In this document: piece after piece, positions 33,277 to 42,600 of the stretch
Layout of the letters: every line of letters starts with the position of its first letter
How positions within the stretch are numbered: the first letter of the stretch is position 1
Assembly (NCBI GenBank): GCA_034437555.1
Contig: DAOTTQ010000057.1
Coordinates: 1 to 64,000 of the forward strand
Direction: 5' to 3'
From: JANWYT01 sp034437555
GTDB taxonomy: Bacteria; Chloroflexota; Anaerolineae; Aggregatilineales; Phototrophicaceae
DNA length: 64,000 bases
Position numbers and translations under genes: made by a program
The notes under the pieces: generated by a model
What the model saw: only the letters and a program-made list of their open reading frames with translations
Databases searched by the model: none
Told to the model about the DNA's origin: nothing

Positions 33277-35187
33277 ATGGACAGCGCATGGATTCATCAA
33301 GAGGCGCAACGAACGCTTAAACGACTTTCGCCACGTATGACGGTGCATTTGGGCAAGGACAAAGATATTTTTTTTGCGCGTTTAGAAACGCACTTCCCCA
33401 CTATTTTTAGACTTCTTTATGGCTTATACGGCACAAGATATGATTTTTTCTATCACCTAGAGCAAGTGTGTTTGTCATTGGCAATGCAACATAGCCAACG
33501 CCCCAACGACCTTAAAGCCCTTGATAAGCACCGCGAGAAAAACCCCGAATGGTTTAAGGACGGGGAGATGATGGGCGCGATGGCGTATGTGGACTTATTT
33601 GCGGATAACCTAGACGGTTTGTTACAGCGCATCCCGTATCTTAAAACGCTGGGCATTACTTATTTACACCTCATGCCCCTCTTCAAAGCCCCCGAAAAAG
33701 ATAGCGATGGCGGTTATGCAGTAAGCGATTACCGCACAATAAACCCAAAGCTAGGCACGATGCAGGAGCTAGAAAACCTCACACAGGCGTTTAGGAAAGA
33801 GGGCATTAGCCTTGTGCTGGATTTTGTGTTTAACCACACATCTAATGAGCATGAATGGGCAGAACGCGCCAAAGCAGGCGACCGACAATACCAAGACTAC
33901 TATTATATTTTCCCTGATAGAAACGTTCCCGACCAATACGAGCGTCATCTACGGGAGATTTTTCCCGAACAAGACCCCGGCAACTTTACGTATTTGCCAA
34001 AAGAGAAGCTGTGGGTATGGACAACGTTTCGCCATTTTCAATGGGATTTGAACTACGCTAACCCCGAAGTGTTTAATGCCATGCTAAACGAATTACTCTT
34101 TTTGGCAAATCGGGGCGTAGAGGTATTGCGTTTGGACGCGGTGGCGTTTATTTGGAAGCAAATGGGGACAGTATGCGAAGGCTTGCCCCAAGCCCACGAA
34201 ATTATTCAGGCGTATAACGCGCTGGTAAAAGTGGTTGCGCCAGCGATGGTCTTTAAGAGCGAAGCCATTGTTCACCCTGATATTGTGGCGCAATACATCG
34301 GCAAGCACGAATCGCCTATTTCATACAACCCTACGTTGATGGCGTTGCTATGGGAAGCCGTTGCTACCCGTGATGTAAAACTGTTAAGTTTAAGCATGGA
34401 GCGGCGCTTTGGGCTTCCTGAAGGGTGTGCGTGGGTGAATTATGTGCGTTGCCATGATGACATTGGCTGGACGTTTGCCGATGAGGACGCGATACAGCTA
34501 GGCATTCATGGTTTTCCACATCGCCAATTCTTAAATTCGTTCTATATTGGGCGGTTTGAGGGCAGTTTTTCTAAAGGTGTGCCATTTAACTTTAACCCCA
34601 TGACACACGACATGCGAATTAGTGGCATGGCATCCTCGCTGATTGGCATAGAACAAGCCCTAAACCTAGACAATGACGAACTGCTAGAACACGCTATTAA
34701 CCGCCTTATTTTGATTCACAGCGTTATTTTAAGCGTGGCGGGTATTCCGTTGTTGTACTTGGGTGATGAGATTGCCCTACTGAACGACTATAGTTATACA
34801 GAGGACGAAGCCAAGCGCGTGGATAGCCGTTGGGTGCATCGCCCACGCTTTGATTGGGAACGTGCCGAAGAACGCTTTAGTGCATCCAGCATTGTGGGGC
34901 GCGTATTTAGTGCTATCACGTGGATGATTGCCGTCAGAAAAGCCACGCCTGCGCTTGCCCAAAGCACCCACTTCTTTAATACGGGCAACACGCACGTTTT
35001 GGGCTATTTATGCGGTGATGATAAGGATGTGGTAGCGTTTGCAAACTTTTCTGAGCATCCACAAACCGTTTCAACGGTGATGATGGGAAGCCCTTCTGCC
35101 CATGAAATTTATACCGATTCGCGGATGAATTGTGAGAGCGAACTAACGCTTACGCCCTATCAATTTATGTGGCTACGGAAAGAATAG
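33277..35187 (+). CDS. Amylosucrase (GH13_4)
   Basis: This 636-residue enzyme uses sucrose as the glucosyl donor to build alpha-1,4-glucan, releasing fructose. Domains in order: an N-terminal helical region (1-90), a GH13 TIM barrel and a C-terminal beta domain. The catalytic triad is visible: nucleophile D287 in VLRLDAVAF, acid/base E329 in FKSEAIV, and D394 in RCHDDIGW. These positions differ by one from those of the Neisseria enzyme (286, 328, 393). Early motifs YLHLMPLF and DFVFNHTS also fit. A sucrose hydrolase or trehalose synthase is the alternative, but length and the RCHDDIGW motif favour amylosucrase. It is cytosolic, with no signal peptide. Confidence 0.9.
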   Translation: MDSAWIHQEAQRTLKRLSPRMTVHLGKDKDIFFARLETHFPTIFRLLYGLYGTRYDFFYHLEQVCLSLAMQHSQRPNDLKALDKHREKNPEWFKDGEMMGAMAYVDLFADNLDGLLQRIPYLKTLGITYLHLMPLFKAPEKDSDGGYAVSDYRTINPKLGTMQELENLTQAFRKEGISLVLDFVFNHTSNEHEWAERAKAGDRQYQDYYYIFPDRNVPDQYERHLREIFPEQDPGNFTYLPKEKLWVWTTFRHFQWDLNYANPEVFNAMLNELLFLANRGVEVLRLDAVAFIWKQMGTVCEGLPQAHEIIQAYNALVKVVAPAMVFKSEAIVHPDIVAQYIGKHESPISYNPTLMALLWEAVATRDVKLLSLSMERRFGLPEGCAWVNYVRCHDDIGWTFADEDAIQLGIHGFPHRQFLNSFYIGRFEGSFSKGVPFNFNPMTHDMRISGMASSLIGIEQALNLDNDELLEHAINRLILIHSVILSVAGIPLLYLGDEIALLNDYSYTEDEAKRVDSRWVHRPRFDWERAEERFSASSIVGRVFSAITWMIAVRKATPALAQSTHFFNTGNTHVLGYLCGDDKDVVAFANFSEHPQTVSTVMMGSPSAHEIYTDSRMNCESELTLTPYQFMWLRKE

Positions 35188-35192
35188 GCGCA

Positions 35193-35678
35193 ATGCACAT
35201 CCACATTTTTACCACAGGCGGAAGCATTGATAAAACGTACTCTACGCAGGAGAGCGATTTTATTGTGGGTGACCCCCAAATTGACACTTTGCTTGCCGAA
35301 GTGGGCGTGAGCTTTACGCATACGCTAGAGCCTTTGATGAAGAAGGATAGCCTTGCCATTACAGACGCTGACCGCGCCCTGATTGTGGAACGGGTGAGTG
35401 CGTCACCCCGCACGCACATTCTTATCACACACGGCACGGACACCATGCCAGAAACGGGGCGTGCGCTATTACTGGCACGCCTAAACAAGACAATTGTCTT
35501 GACGGGTGCAATGCAACCGATGGCGTTTAAGGTAACGGATGCCGTGTTTAATTTGGGGTGTGCGCTGATGAGCGTACAGCACTTGCCCGTTGGCGTGTAT
35601 ATTGTCATGAACGGGCAAGCGTTTACTGCGGATAACGTAAAGAAGAACCTGCAAGCGAATCGTTTTGAGGCGTTATAA
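35193..35678 (+). CDS. Short asparaginase-like protein (N-terminal domain only)
   Basis: About 161 residues starting at MHIHIFTTGGSIDKTY, six bases after the amylosucrase stop. It contains the two active-site threonine segments of bacterial asparaginases, FTTGGSI and ITHGTDTM, followed by KTIVLTGAMQP. Full asparaginases have about 330 residues with a second domain that completes the site. Here the second domain is absent, and the frame ends cleanly, so this is a short family member or a truncated enzyme. Such single-domain homologs are known in databases without a proven activity. It overlaps the convergent dehydrogenase gene by six bases. Confidence 0.75.
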   Translation: MHIHIFTTGGSIDKTYSTQESDFIVGDPQIDTLLAEVGVSFTHTLEPLMKKDSLAITDADRALIVERVSASPRTHILITHGTDTMPETGRALLLARLNKTIVLTGAMQPMAFKVTDAVFNLGCALMSVQHLPVGVYIVMNGQAFTADNVKKNLQANRFEAL

Positions 35679-36575
35679 GGCGGACTTGCCCACTTGCACA
35701 CCTGCCAGCGTTTCTAGGGCTTTGATGAGGGCGTGGTTGCCTTCATCCCCCAAGCCTGCGCTTTGTAGCGTGCGATAAAGCTGGAATATCATACTGGTTG
35801 CCATGAGGGGCGTTCCTAGTTCACCGGCACTTTCTAGCACAAGGCGCAAGTCCTTTTGTTGAAGGTCTACGGTAAAGCCGGGACGAAAATCACGGACAAT
35901 GGCTTGTGACCCCCGATTACTAAGCATCCAGCTTCCGCCTGCCCCACCCCCCACTGCCGAAAGTGTTTTTTGCAAGTCTAGCCCCGCCATTTGAGCAAAG
36001 AGTAATGCTTCACTGGTGGCAAGCATGTTGACGACCACCAAAATTTGATTGACGAGCTTTACTAATTGCCCATCGCCACTATTGCCCACATGCGTGATGG
36101 TCTTGCCCATTGCATTAAAGAAGGGCATCGCACGCTGAAATTGCGTTTCATCACCACCCACCATAATGCTTAGTGTGCCGTTCTTTGCGCCTTCGCTACC
36201 ACCACTGACGGGGGCATCGAGCATTAACGCGCCTTTTTGCCCCAGTTTTTGGGCAATGTCACGGGTGGTCGTGGGGCTAATGGTACTCATATCAATCACC
36301 AACGCGCCCTCTTTAACGCCGTGTATAACGCCGTTTTCGCCCAAGATAACCGCCTCAACATCGGGGGTATCGCTAACGCAAACAATGATAACGTCACATT
36401 GGCTCGCAAGGTCGGCGGGGCTTTGGGTGGCGTGTGCGCCCTGTGCAACTAGCCCTCCCATACGTGAGGGTGTTCTGTTCCAAACGTGCGTGGTAAAGCC
36501 CGCCTTTAGCAAGTTGCTTGCCATGCCTTGCCCCATAATGCCCAAACCCACAAACCCAACCGTTTCTTGTGTCAT
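35673..36575 (-). CDS. Beta-hydroxyacid dehydrogenase (3-hydroxyisobutyrate / tartronate semialdehyde reductase family)
   Basis: The protein has 300 residues. The Rossmann motif GFVGLGIMGQGMASNL is at 7-21, the substrate motif DAPVSGGSEGA at 120-130 and the catalytic K173 in GQLVKLVNQ. These define the beta-hydroxyacid dehydrogenase family, which oxidises 3-hydroxyisobutyrate, D-glycerate-type acids or similar using NAD(P). WNRTPSR after the second strand suggests NADP preference, because the residue after the strand is Asn-Arg rather than Asp. The precise substrate is unclear. Its end overlaps the asparaginase-like gene and its start faces arsR. Confidence 0.88.
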   Translation of the reverse strand: MTQETVGFVGLGIMGQGMASNLLKAGFTTHVWNRTPSRMGGLVAQGAHATQSPADLASQCDVIIVCVSDTPDVEAVILGENGVIHGVKEGALVIDMSTISPTTTRDIAQKLGQKGALMLDAPVSGGSEGAKNGTLSIMVGGDETQFQRAMPFFNAMGKTITHVGNSGDGQLVKLVNQILVVVNMLATSEALLFAQMAGLDLQKTLSAVGGGAGGSWMLSNRGSQAIVRDFRPGFTVDLQQKDLRLVLESAGELGTPLMATSMIFQLYRTLQSAGLGDEGNHALIKALETLAGVQVGKSAL

Positions 36576-36652
36576 GTGCCATGCCCTTTGATAATGTGTG
36601 AAAGAATAAACGGATTATAGAGGGGGATGGGCGCGTTTTCAAATTGGGGGCT

Positions 36653-36686
36653 TGACAGAAAAACAGATTCATCGTAAATTTACGAT
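36653..36686 (+). promoter_or_regulatory. Promoter and palindromic ArsR-type operator before the repressor gene
   Basis: TTGACA at 36653-36658 is followed at 16 bases by TAAATT, a weak -10. The perfect 16-bp palindrome ATCGTAAATTTACGAT at 36671-36686 covers that -10 and ends one base before the ATG. The predicted start of transcription coincides with the start codon, so the mRNA is probably leaderless. Confidence 0.7.
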
Positions 36687-36992
36687 ATGAGCCGATTAGA
36701 AGAACACCTAACGCAACTAACAGAAGACGAAGCCAAACTGGTCTTGATGATGAAGGCACTTGGCAATCCTGTTCGGATGCAAATTATGCGCTATCTTTGC
36801 GATAATCCGCAGTGCATCACAGGCGATATTGTTGCGTCTACCCCACTAGCCCAAGCCACTGTTTCGCAACACCTAAAAGTATTGCGTGATGCGGGGCTAG
36901 TGTGTGGTGAAGTAGAGGGCGCAGCTGTGAACTATTGCATTAATGAAGGCGCGTTTGCTTGGCTTAAAAGCAAGCTAGGTGATTTGTTTTAA
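36687..36992 (+). CDS. ArsR-family transcriptional repressor
   Basis: This 101-residue winged-helix regulator has LGNPVRMQIMRYL (helix 1), then AQATVSQHLKVLRDAGLV (recognition helix), the core ArsR signature. A Cys pair is spread as C38, C43-like and C93-type positions rather than the classic ELCVCDL motif, so the inducer is not obvious. It could sense a metal(loid), an oxidant or a small molecule. The operator palindrome lies immediately before it, and a second nearly identical one precedes the flavoprotein gene. This indicates autoregulation plus control of its neighbour. The ATG sits at the predicted start of transcription, with no SD. Confidence 0.9.
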   Translation: MSRLEEHLTQLTEDEAKLVLMMKALGNPVRMQIMRYLCDNPQCITGDIVASTPLAQATVSQHLKVLRDAGLVCGEVEGAAVNYCINEGAFAWLKSKLGDLF

Positions 36993-37014
36993 GGGGCTTT
37001 TTTTTGTTATTTAA

Positions 37015-37036
37015 TATCGTAAATTTGCGATATAGT
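37015..37036 (+). promoter_or_regulatory. Second copy of the ArsR-type operator with a -10, before the flavoprotein gene
   Basis: ATCGTAAATTTGCGAT at 37016-37031 matches the first operator except for one base. It overlaps a likely -10, TATAGT, at 37031-37036. The flanking T and A extend the symmetry to 18 bp. ArsR would block both promoters. Confidence 0.7.
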
Positions 37037-37057
37037 GCCGATGAAAGAAGGGTTAAA

Positions 37058-38359
37058 ATGGCTTATCCTGTTGTTGTTATTGGGGCGGGTGCGGTGGGGC
37101 TGGCAGCAGCCGCGCATCTGCTAGAACGTGGCGAAACGCCCATCGTGCTAGAACGTGGCGCAAGCATTGCCCAAAATATTCGTGAGTGGGCGCATGTGCG
37201 CTTATTTTCGCCATGGCGTTATACCCTTGATGGGGCAAGTGTGCGCCTCTTAAAAGCGACTGGCTGGCAACAGCCCGACCTTGAAGCCATTCCTACTGGT
37301 GGCGAATTGGTAGAGCAGTATCTTAAGCCTCTTTCTGAATTGCCGTTATTGCGCTCTCACATTAAATTGGGCGCAAAAGTAACGGGTGTTGCTAGGCAAC
37401 ATGCGGATAAAATGAAGGATGCACGCCAAAGCCCCTTTGTGGTGCGCTATGAAAACCCCGACGGCACACAAGAAGAAGTTTTAGCACGCGCCGTTATTGA
37501 TGCCAGTGGCACGTGGACAACGCCCAACCCAATGGGCGCAAATGGGCTAGAGGCACTTAATGAGCGTGTACTGGTTTCACGGGTGGCGTATGGCATTCCT
37601 GATGTAAAGGGCGCAAGCCGTGAACGCTATGCCAATCAGCGCGTGCTAGTGGTGGGCAGTGGACACTCTGCTATTAATGCCCTGCTAGACCTTGCCGAAT
37701 TGCAAAAATCTGCCCCGCAAACGCGCATCTTGTGGGCATTACGCAAGCCGAATATCGAAAGTGTATACGGCGGGCAAGAAAACGATGAACTAAAAGAACG
37801 TGGACGGCTTGGCTTGCGCCTAAAGGCATTGGTAGATGATGGTAAATTTGAAGTGTTTGCGCCGTTCTTAATCACACGCCTGCAAGAAACCCAAGAGGGC
37901 ATTAGTGTTTTTGGGGATACCCACGAAGGCGTGGCGCGTATTGAAACCGATGAGATTATTGTGGCAACAGGGTTTCGCCCCGACTGGTCATTTGCGCGTG
38001 AATTACGGCTTGGTTTAGATTCATCCCTAGAAACTACGCCTGCGCTTGCGCCCCTTATTGACCCTAACGTTCATAGTTGTGGCACAGTGCCTCCGCATGG
38101 CGAAGCCGAACTTCGTCACCCCGAACCCGAATTTTACACCGTAGGTATGAAAAGCTACGGGCGTGCGCCCACGTTCTTATTGGCAACGGGCTATGAGCAA
38201 GTGCGCTCGGTGGTGTCGGCGTTGGTGGGTGATTGGCAAGGGGCGCGTGAAGTTCACTTAGAATTGCCCGAAACGGGCGTGTGTTGTGCGGATGGCGATG
38301 CCTGTAGTGTGCCTAGTCGCTCGGTAACACTGTCTCTTGAAAGCCTGTTTGGCAATTAA
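37058..38359 (+). CDS. FAD/NAD(P)-binding flavoprotein oxidoreductase under ArsR control
   Basis: About 433 residues, starting MAYPVVVIGAGAVGLAAAAH with AAGGG upstream. I reject the ATG 18 codons earlier because it lies upstream of the operator. The FAD fold GAGAVG at 9-14, the NAD(P) fold VVGSGHSAINALLDLAEL near 191-208 and IVATGFRPDWSF near 308 resemble flavin monooxygenases and thioredoxin reductase-like proteins. GMKSYGRAP is a conserved late motif. The tail GVCCADGDAC has three cysteines in eight residues, which may bind a metal(loid). Similar flavoproteins occur next to arsR in arsenic clusters, so a detoxification role is inferred. Its substrate is unknown. Confidence 0.78.
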   Translation: MAYPVVVIGAGAVGLAAAAHLLERGETPIVLERGASIAQNIREWAHVRLFSPWRYTLDGASVRLLKATGWQQPDLEAIPTGGELVEQYLKPLSELPLLRSHIKLGAKVTGVARQHADKMKDARQSPFVVRYENPDGTQEEVLARAVIDASGTWTTPNPMGANGLEALNERVLVSRVAYGIPDVKGASRERYANQRVLVVGSGHSAINALLDLAELQKSAPQTRILWALRKPNIESVYGGQENDELKERGRLGLRLKALVDDGKFEVFAPFLITRLQETQEGISVFGDTHEGVARIETDEIIVATGFRPDWSFARELRLGLDSSLETTPALAPLIDPNVHSCGTVPPHGEAELRHPEPEFYTVGMKSYGRAPTFLLATGYEQVRSVVSALVGDWQGAREVHLELPETGVCCADGDACSVPSRSVTLSLESLFGN

Positions 38360-38382
38360 CGTACCAACACAGCCCTAGAAAC

Positions 38383-38415
38383 AAAAAAGCCCCCATCACA
38401 CGATGAGGGCTTTTT
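38383..38415. terminator. Bidirectional terminator between the flavoprotein and a secreted-protein gene
   Basis: AAAAAGCCC-C-CATC and GATG-A-GGGCTTTTT form a long stem around ACAC with one mismatch. It has T-tracts on both strands. The same hairpin core recurs at 39599-39630. Confidence 0.85.
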
Positions 38416-38427
38416 GTTTAGCGTGTT

Positions 38428-39441
38428 TTAGAAGCTGGCGGGGTCTACGGGGTCAACTTCAAAGTCTTGATACTCTACATTAGAGCCAATGACGTTGAAA
38501 ATTAACACATACATCTTGCCATTGTCAAAGTAGGCGTTAAATTGGAACTCGCCACCCGACAAACGATAGAACGACATATTTTTAAGGGGTGAATTGGTAA
38601 TGAGCGTGTTTTGTTCGGGTGTTTCGGGTATGCCAGCAATCATGGCGGGCGTAATTGTCAAAAGCTCAAAGCCTTTGCCGTCTGCTTCGTTGATGCCATA
38701 CACTTGTAAGCCCTTGTCGCCGTTTTCATCGGTATAGGGGTATACCACAATGGGCGTAGCCATGCGGAAACGGTTAATGCGACCGTCCTTAAATTCAAAA
38801 CGGTCGGACTTGGACGTAGCAGATGCAGGAACAAAGCCTGTCCCTTCAACGGTAGCTCCACTGAATGTGCCATTAAAGTTGCATCCAAGTGTGCCAGTAT
38901 CGCCGATGTTAAGCGTAATAACGATGCGTGCGCCGGGGTTGTCGATTTTAGCTTGGGCAAGGGTATAGCTGCTGCTGACGGTGTTTCCTGTAGGCGCAGT
39001 TTGAGCGATGTTACGCCTAGCATTACTGCCCGCAACAGAGAAAGCGTCTAGGTTATTAGTGCCGGGCGATATGTTAAACGTGTAATCCAAGCGTTCATCA
39101 TAAAAGCGTCCTGTGGGATAAGCACCGTCATCACCGTTGTCTAAATAGATATTAAGATAAACAGATGCCGCGTTCCCGCTAGCAATATTTACAACAATGA
39201 CAAGTGCATCAAGGTCGCCAAGCAGTCCATTATAGCCATATGTGAAAATAGCCTTACCGCAATTGGGCGATGCGCCAATAGTAACGGTTGTTCCGGTAAC
39301 GTTGACATTTGCGGGGATAGGCCCAGTGTAGGTCACCGCCCAGTCGGTGACAGCCAAGGTCGGCGCAACGCTCCACAACGAAAATGTTAGAAACAATAAC
39401 ACAAAAGCAGAAACAGTAAACTTTAAGGAACGGTGTATCAT
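38428..39441 (-). CDS. Secreted protein of unknown function
   Basis: About 337 residues. The start MIHRSLKFTVSAFVLLFLTF gives a signal peptide (cleavage near PTLA). I prefer it to the ATG 14 codons upstream because the upstream part is polar and an AAAGGA lies before it. Residues about 40-210 look like a beta-rich domain with acidic DNGDDGAYPTGRFYDERLDY; residues 215-337 form a second unit with DENGDKGLQVYGINEADGKGFELL. There is no LPxTG or lipobox, so it should be released. I recognise no family. It lies downstream of the giant surface gene on the same strand, with terminators on both sides, so it is expressed on its own. Confidence 0.75.
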   Translation of the reverse strand: MIHRSLKFTVSAFVLLFLTFSLWSVAPTLAVTDWAVTYTGPIPANVNVTGTTVTIGASPNCGKAIFTYGYNGLLGDLDALVIVVNIASGNAASVYLNIYLDNGDDGAYPTGRFYDERLDYTFNISPGTNNLDAFSVAGSNARRNIAQTAPTGNTVSSSYTLAQAKIDNPGARIVITLNIGDTGTLGCNFNGTFSGATVEGTGFVPASATSKSDRFEFKDGRINRFRMATPIVVYPYTDENGDKGLQVYGINEADGKGFELLTITPAMIAGIPETPEQNTLITNSPLKNMSFYRLSGGEFQFNAYFDNGKMYVLIFNVIGSNVEYQDFEVDPVDPASF

Positions 39442-39598
39442 AGTAGATAAAATCCTTTCGTTGACGTTACATATACTATACATGATTTTAATGAAAGGTA
39501 CTTAGGTACTATGCAATTATGTTTTGTTATGAAACATTTACAAAATAGTCAAAGTGTTAAGGAACTGTAGATGGCACTTAAAAAATCTAAACTAAAAC

Positions 39599-39630
39599 AA
39601 AAAAGCCCCCATCACACGATGAGGGCTTTA
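39599..39630 (-). terminator. Terminator after the giant surface-protein gene
   Basis: On the minus strand AGCCCTCATC and GATGGGGGCT pair around GTGT with one mismatch, followed by TTTTTTGTTTT. The core of 25 bases is identical to the terminator at 38383-38415. Confidence 0.8.
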
Positions 39631-39678
39631 TACTTACTTAAGGGTAAAAGGCAGTCTTGAGTATGTCTACTCTATGAC

Positions 39679-42600
39679 TTATGCCCTTCTGCTACGTAGC
39701 ACGATGGCACTGATGGCGATGAGGATGCCACCAATAACCACCGCCAGCCCTGCCAGCGCAACATTGCGCCAGACGGGTGTTTCACCTGTGGCAGGCAGTT
39801 CCTTGATGTTCAAGACCACTGCACTGCTGTTGATGTCTTCGTAGGGCGAGTTGAGCGCTACGAAGTTCTCGATGATAAACGGTACTTCTGCATCTTGGCG
39901 TACCCGTGTGAGGATGTTAATTTCTACCTCTTGGAGGGGTTGTAGTGCGCCAATTAAGAAGGTCACAGATTGTCCGTTCACCGTCACTGTGCCAGCCGTG
40001 TTATCTGTGCCTAAAATTTCTAGGCGAGCGTCTACTTCATCGGTGAAGCCTACATTAGGAATCACGTCATTAACGCCACTGTTGGGGTTACGAACACGGA
40101 TTGTCCACTTGACCACTTCGCCGGGTTGTGCAAACGCAGGGTCTACCAGCTTCACAAGGGCGGGGTCTTCTAGTTCCGGTCCGGGTGTGTCATCACCCAC
40201 GCGCACTCTGCCTGCAGAAACGCTTGGTTCGTTATTGCCGATGGTAATGGTGGCGTCGTTGTTATATGTGCCATTGCCACCAATCAGTACATCGAAGGCA
40301 ATTTCTACGCGGTTGGGGTTGCCATTGTCAATGAAGCCCGTCCATGTAACGGTGTTCGTTACGGGGTCGTATTCGCACAAGGACGTGGTGCTTAGCCCAA
40401 ATGCGGTACAGACAAGGTTGCCGTTAAACGTTTGGTTGTTTTGAATCACATCGGTTACGGTGGCGTTTTCGCCTGCGCCCGTGTTAAACCAAACCATTGT
40501 CCAGCGAATCACGTTATTGCCAAAGAGTTGACCCGTCTTTACGCCATTGGGTGGGTCGAAGATGATACCGTCAATATCAACGCTTGTGCCACCGTTGGGC
40601 GCAACGCTTGCCGTATTGCTCACGGTGTCGTTAGCTGCGCCGGGGTTTAGTGTTGCCGTTAGGCGGAATACCACTTCGCCACCTGTGGCAAGGTCGATAA
40701 ACTCGTTGATATTGCCTGCGCCTGCGCTATTGGGGGCAACTTGTCCCGTAAGGCAGGTTGTGGAGCTATCTGCGCCCGCAATCGTGACATCGCATGTCCA
40801 TGTGATAGAACCGCTTAAGAAAGCATTGGGACCAATATCGACGATGTCTTGGACGTTTAAGCCGGTGACAGGGCTATTGCTAGAGCTGTTTGCAATCGTA
40901 ATTGTGTAGGTGGTCGATTGACCCGCGACGATGGCGTTTACGTTGTTGGTTTTTGTTACAGCAACGCCGGGTGGCGATACTTGGGGTACAACGTAATCTT
41001 CCACTTCACCACTCATGAACGTGCCTGTGGCATCGGCGGGGGTCATGGTTGCGGTTTCTAGGGCAAGGCGGAAGCGTGCATAGGTACTGCCATCACCGCC
41101 TGCAACGCCACCTGTGGCAATATCTGCCCCTGTGGGGACATAGAATGAGAGATAGACAATTTGTGGGAGTGGGCTACTAGGAACAACCACACTTGCCCAT
41201 TCAATGCCTTCAAAGCCTGGTTGTACGGGGTCTGTGTCGGAATCTACGTCAAATATGCCATTGCCGTCAAAGTCTACCCAACCGAATAACACGGCGTTTT
41301 GACCTGTATTGTTGAACACGGTCACTTCTACGGTTTGCGTTGTACCCACCACAAAGCGCGGAATGACTACGCCGTCTTCATCGTCGGCAGTGGTGGGGTT
41401 GGTGTCGTCACCGTCCGCACCCACGCTGGATTGACCCAATTGTTCTGCATCGACGATGTTGCCCATGTACAGGTTGGGGATAATGAGGTGGCGCGCTGCG
41501 TTATCGACTACGGGGTCATCTGTGCCGTAGCTGTTGGGGGCATCGCTAAGGTCATATTGCTGTGCGAAGCCAAAGTCTACTGTTAGGTTGCTGTTCTGGT
41601 CGCTCCCGTTTGCGCCTGTCCCTAGCAAGCCTAAGTCGATTTCGCCAGTAGGCTCGCTGTTTGGAATGAGGTGGATGCTATTGCTACGGATACCGCCTAC
41701 TGTTGGCGAGGGATTGTCGATGCCGTTGTCGTTGACATCATCGTCATTGGTGCTATTGCCAGAACTGCTAAAGTAACCCACCAATGGGGCTGTGCCTGTA
41801 AAGTTGCTAGGAGGTAGAACAACCACATAGCGTCCGGGAGGCAGGTTATCAAACAGGTAATGCCCGGTTACATCTGTGGTAGTAGTAAAGAGTACCGAGC
41901 CATCAGGCACGCCGTCGCCGTTGGGGTCTGCATATAGCTGAACCGTTACGCCCACAACACCCACTTCATCACCGTCTTGGATGCCGTTATTGGCTGTACC
42001 CGTTGTACCGCCGTCATCAAACCAGACGCGGTTGCCAAGGCTCATTGAGCCAGCGAAGAAGCCAAAGTCTACACTAAGGTTGCTGTTGTTGTTGGCTTCG
42101 CCAAAGCGACCACGGAAGTTGGGACCATCGGCTGCGTTACCGCTTGTGTCGGTGTCATTGGTGGGTAATGTGCCATACGCTAGGGTAATCATGTTACTGA
42201 TGATGCCCTCTGGGGTGAGCAGATTAAAGCCGTTGTCGTTGCGGTCGGTAATTTCTTCACCGCCAAGGTTGCCCGATGGCTGTAGCGTGCTACTATTCAT
42301 GCCTTCTAACGCATTGCCCGCGTTAAAGTTTGCGCCATCCACTGCCACAACGTAAGTGTTGGGTGTCAGTTGGTCGAACAAGTAGTAACCGCCAGCATCG
42401 GTGGTATCGGTGGCGATAATGACACCCGTTGGCAAGCCTGTGATGGGGTCTGCAAGGTACAAGTTGACGACCACATTGGGGATGCCCACTTCGCCCACTT
42501 CTTGAATCCCACTGTCATTCGTATCAAACCAGACGCGGTTACCAATGCTTAGGAAGCGATAGACACCAAAGTCTACCGTTAGGTTGCTATTGGCATCTAC

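Noticed and set aside
36394..36759. 121-codon minus-strand frame spanning the arsR promoter
   Set aside because: It covers a promoter, an operator and parts of two well-supported genes in other frames.
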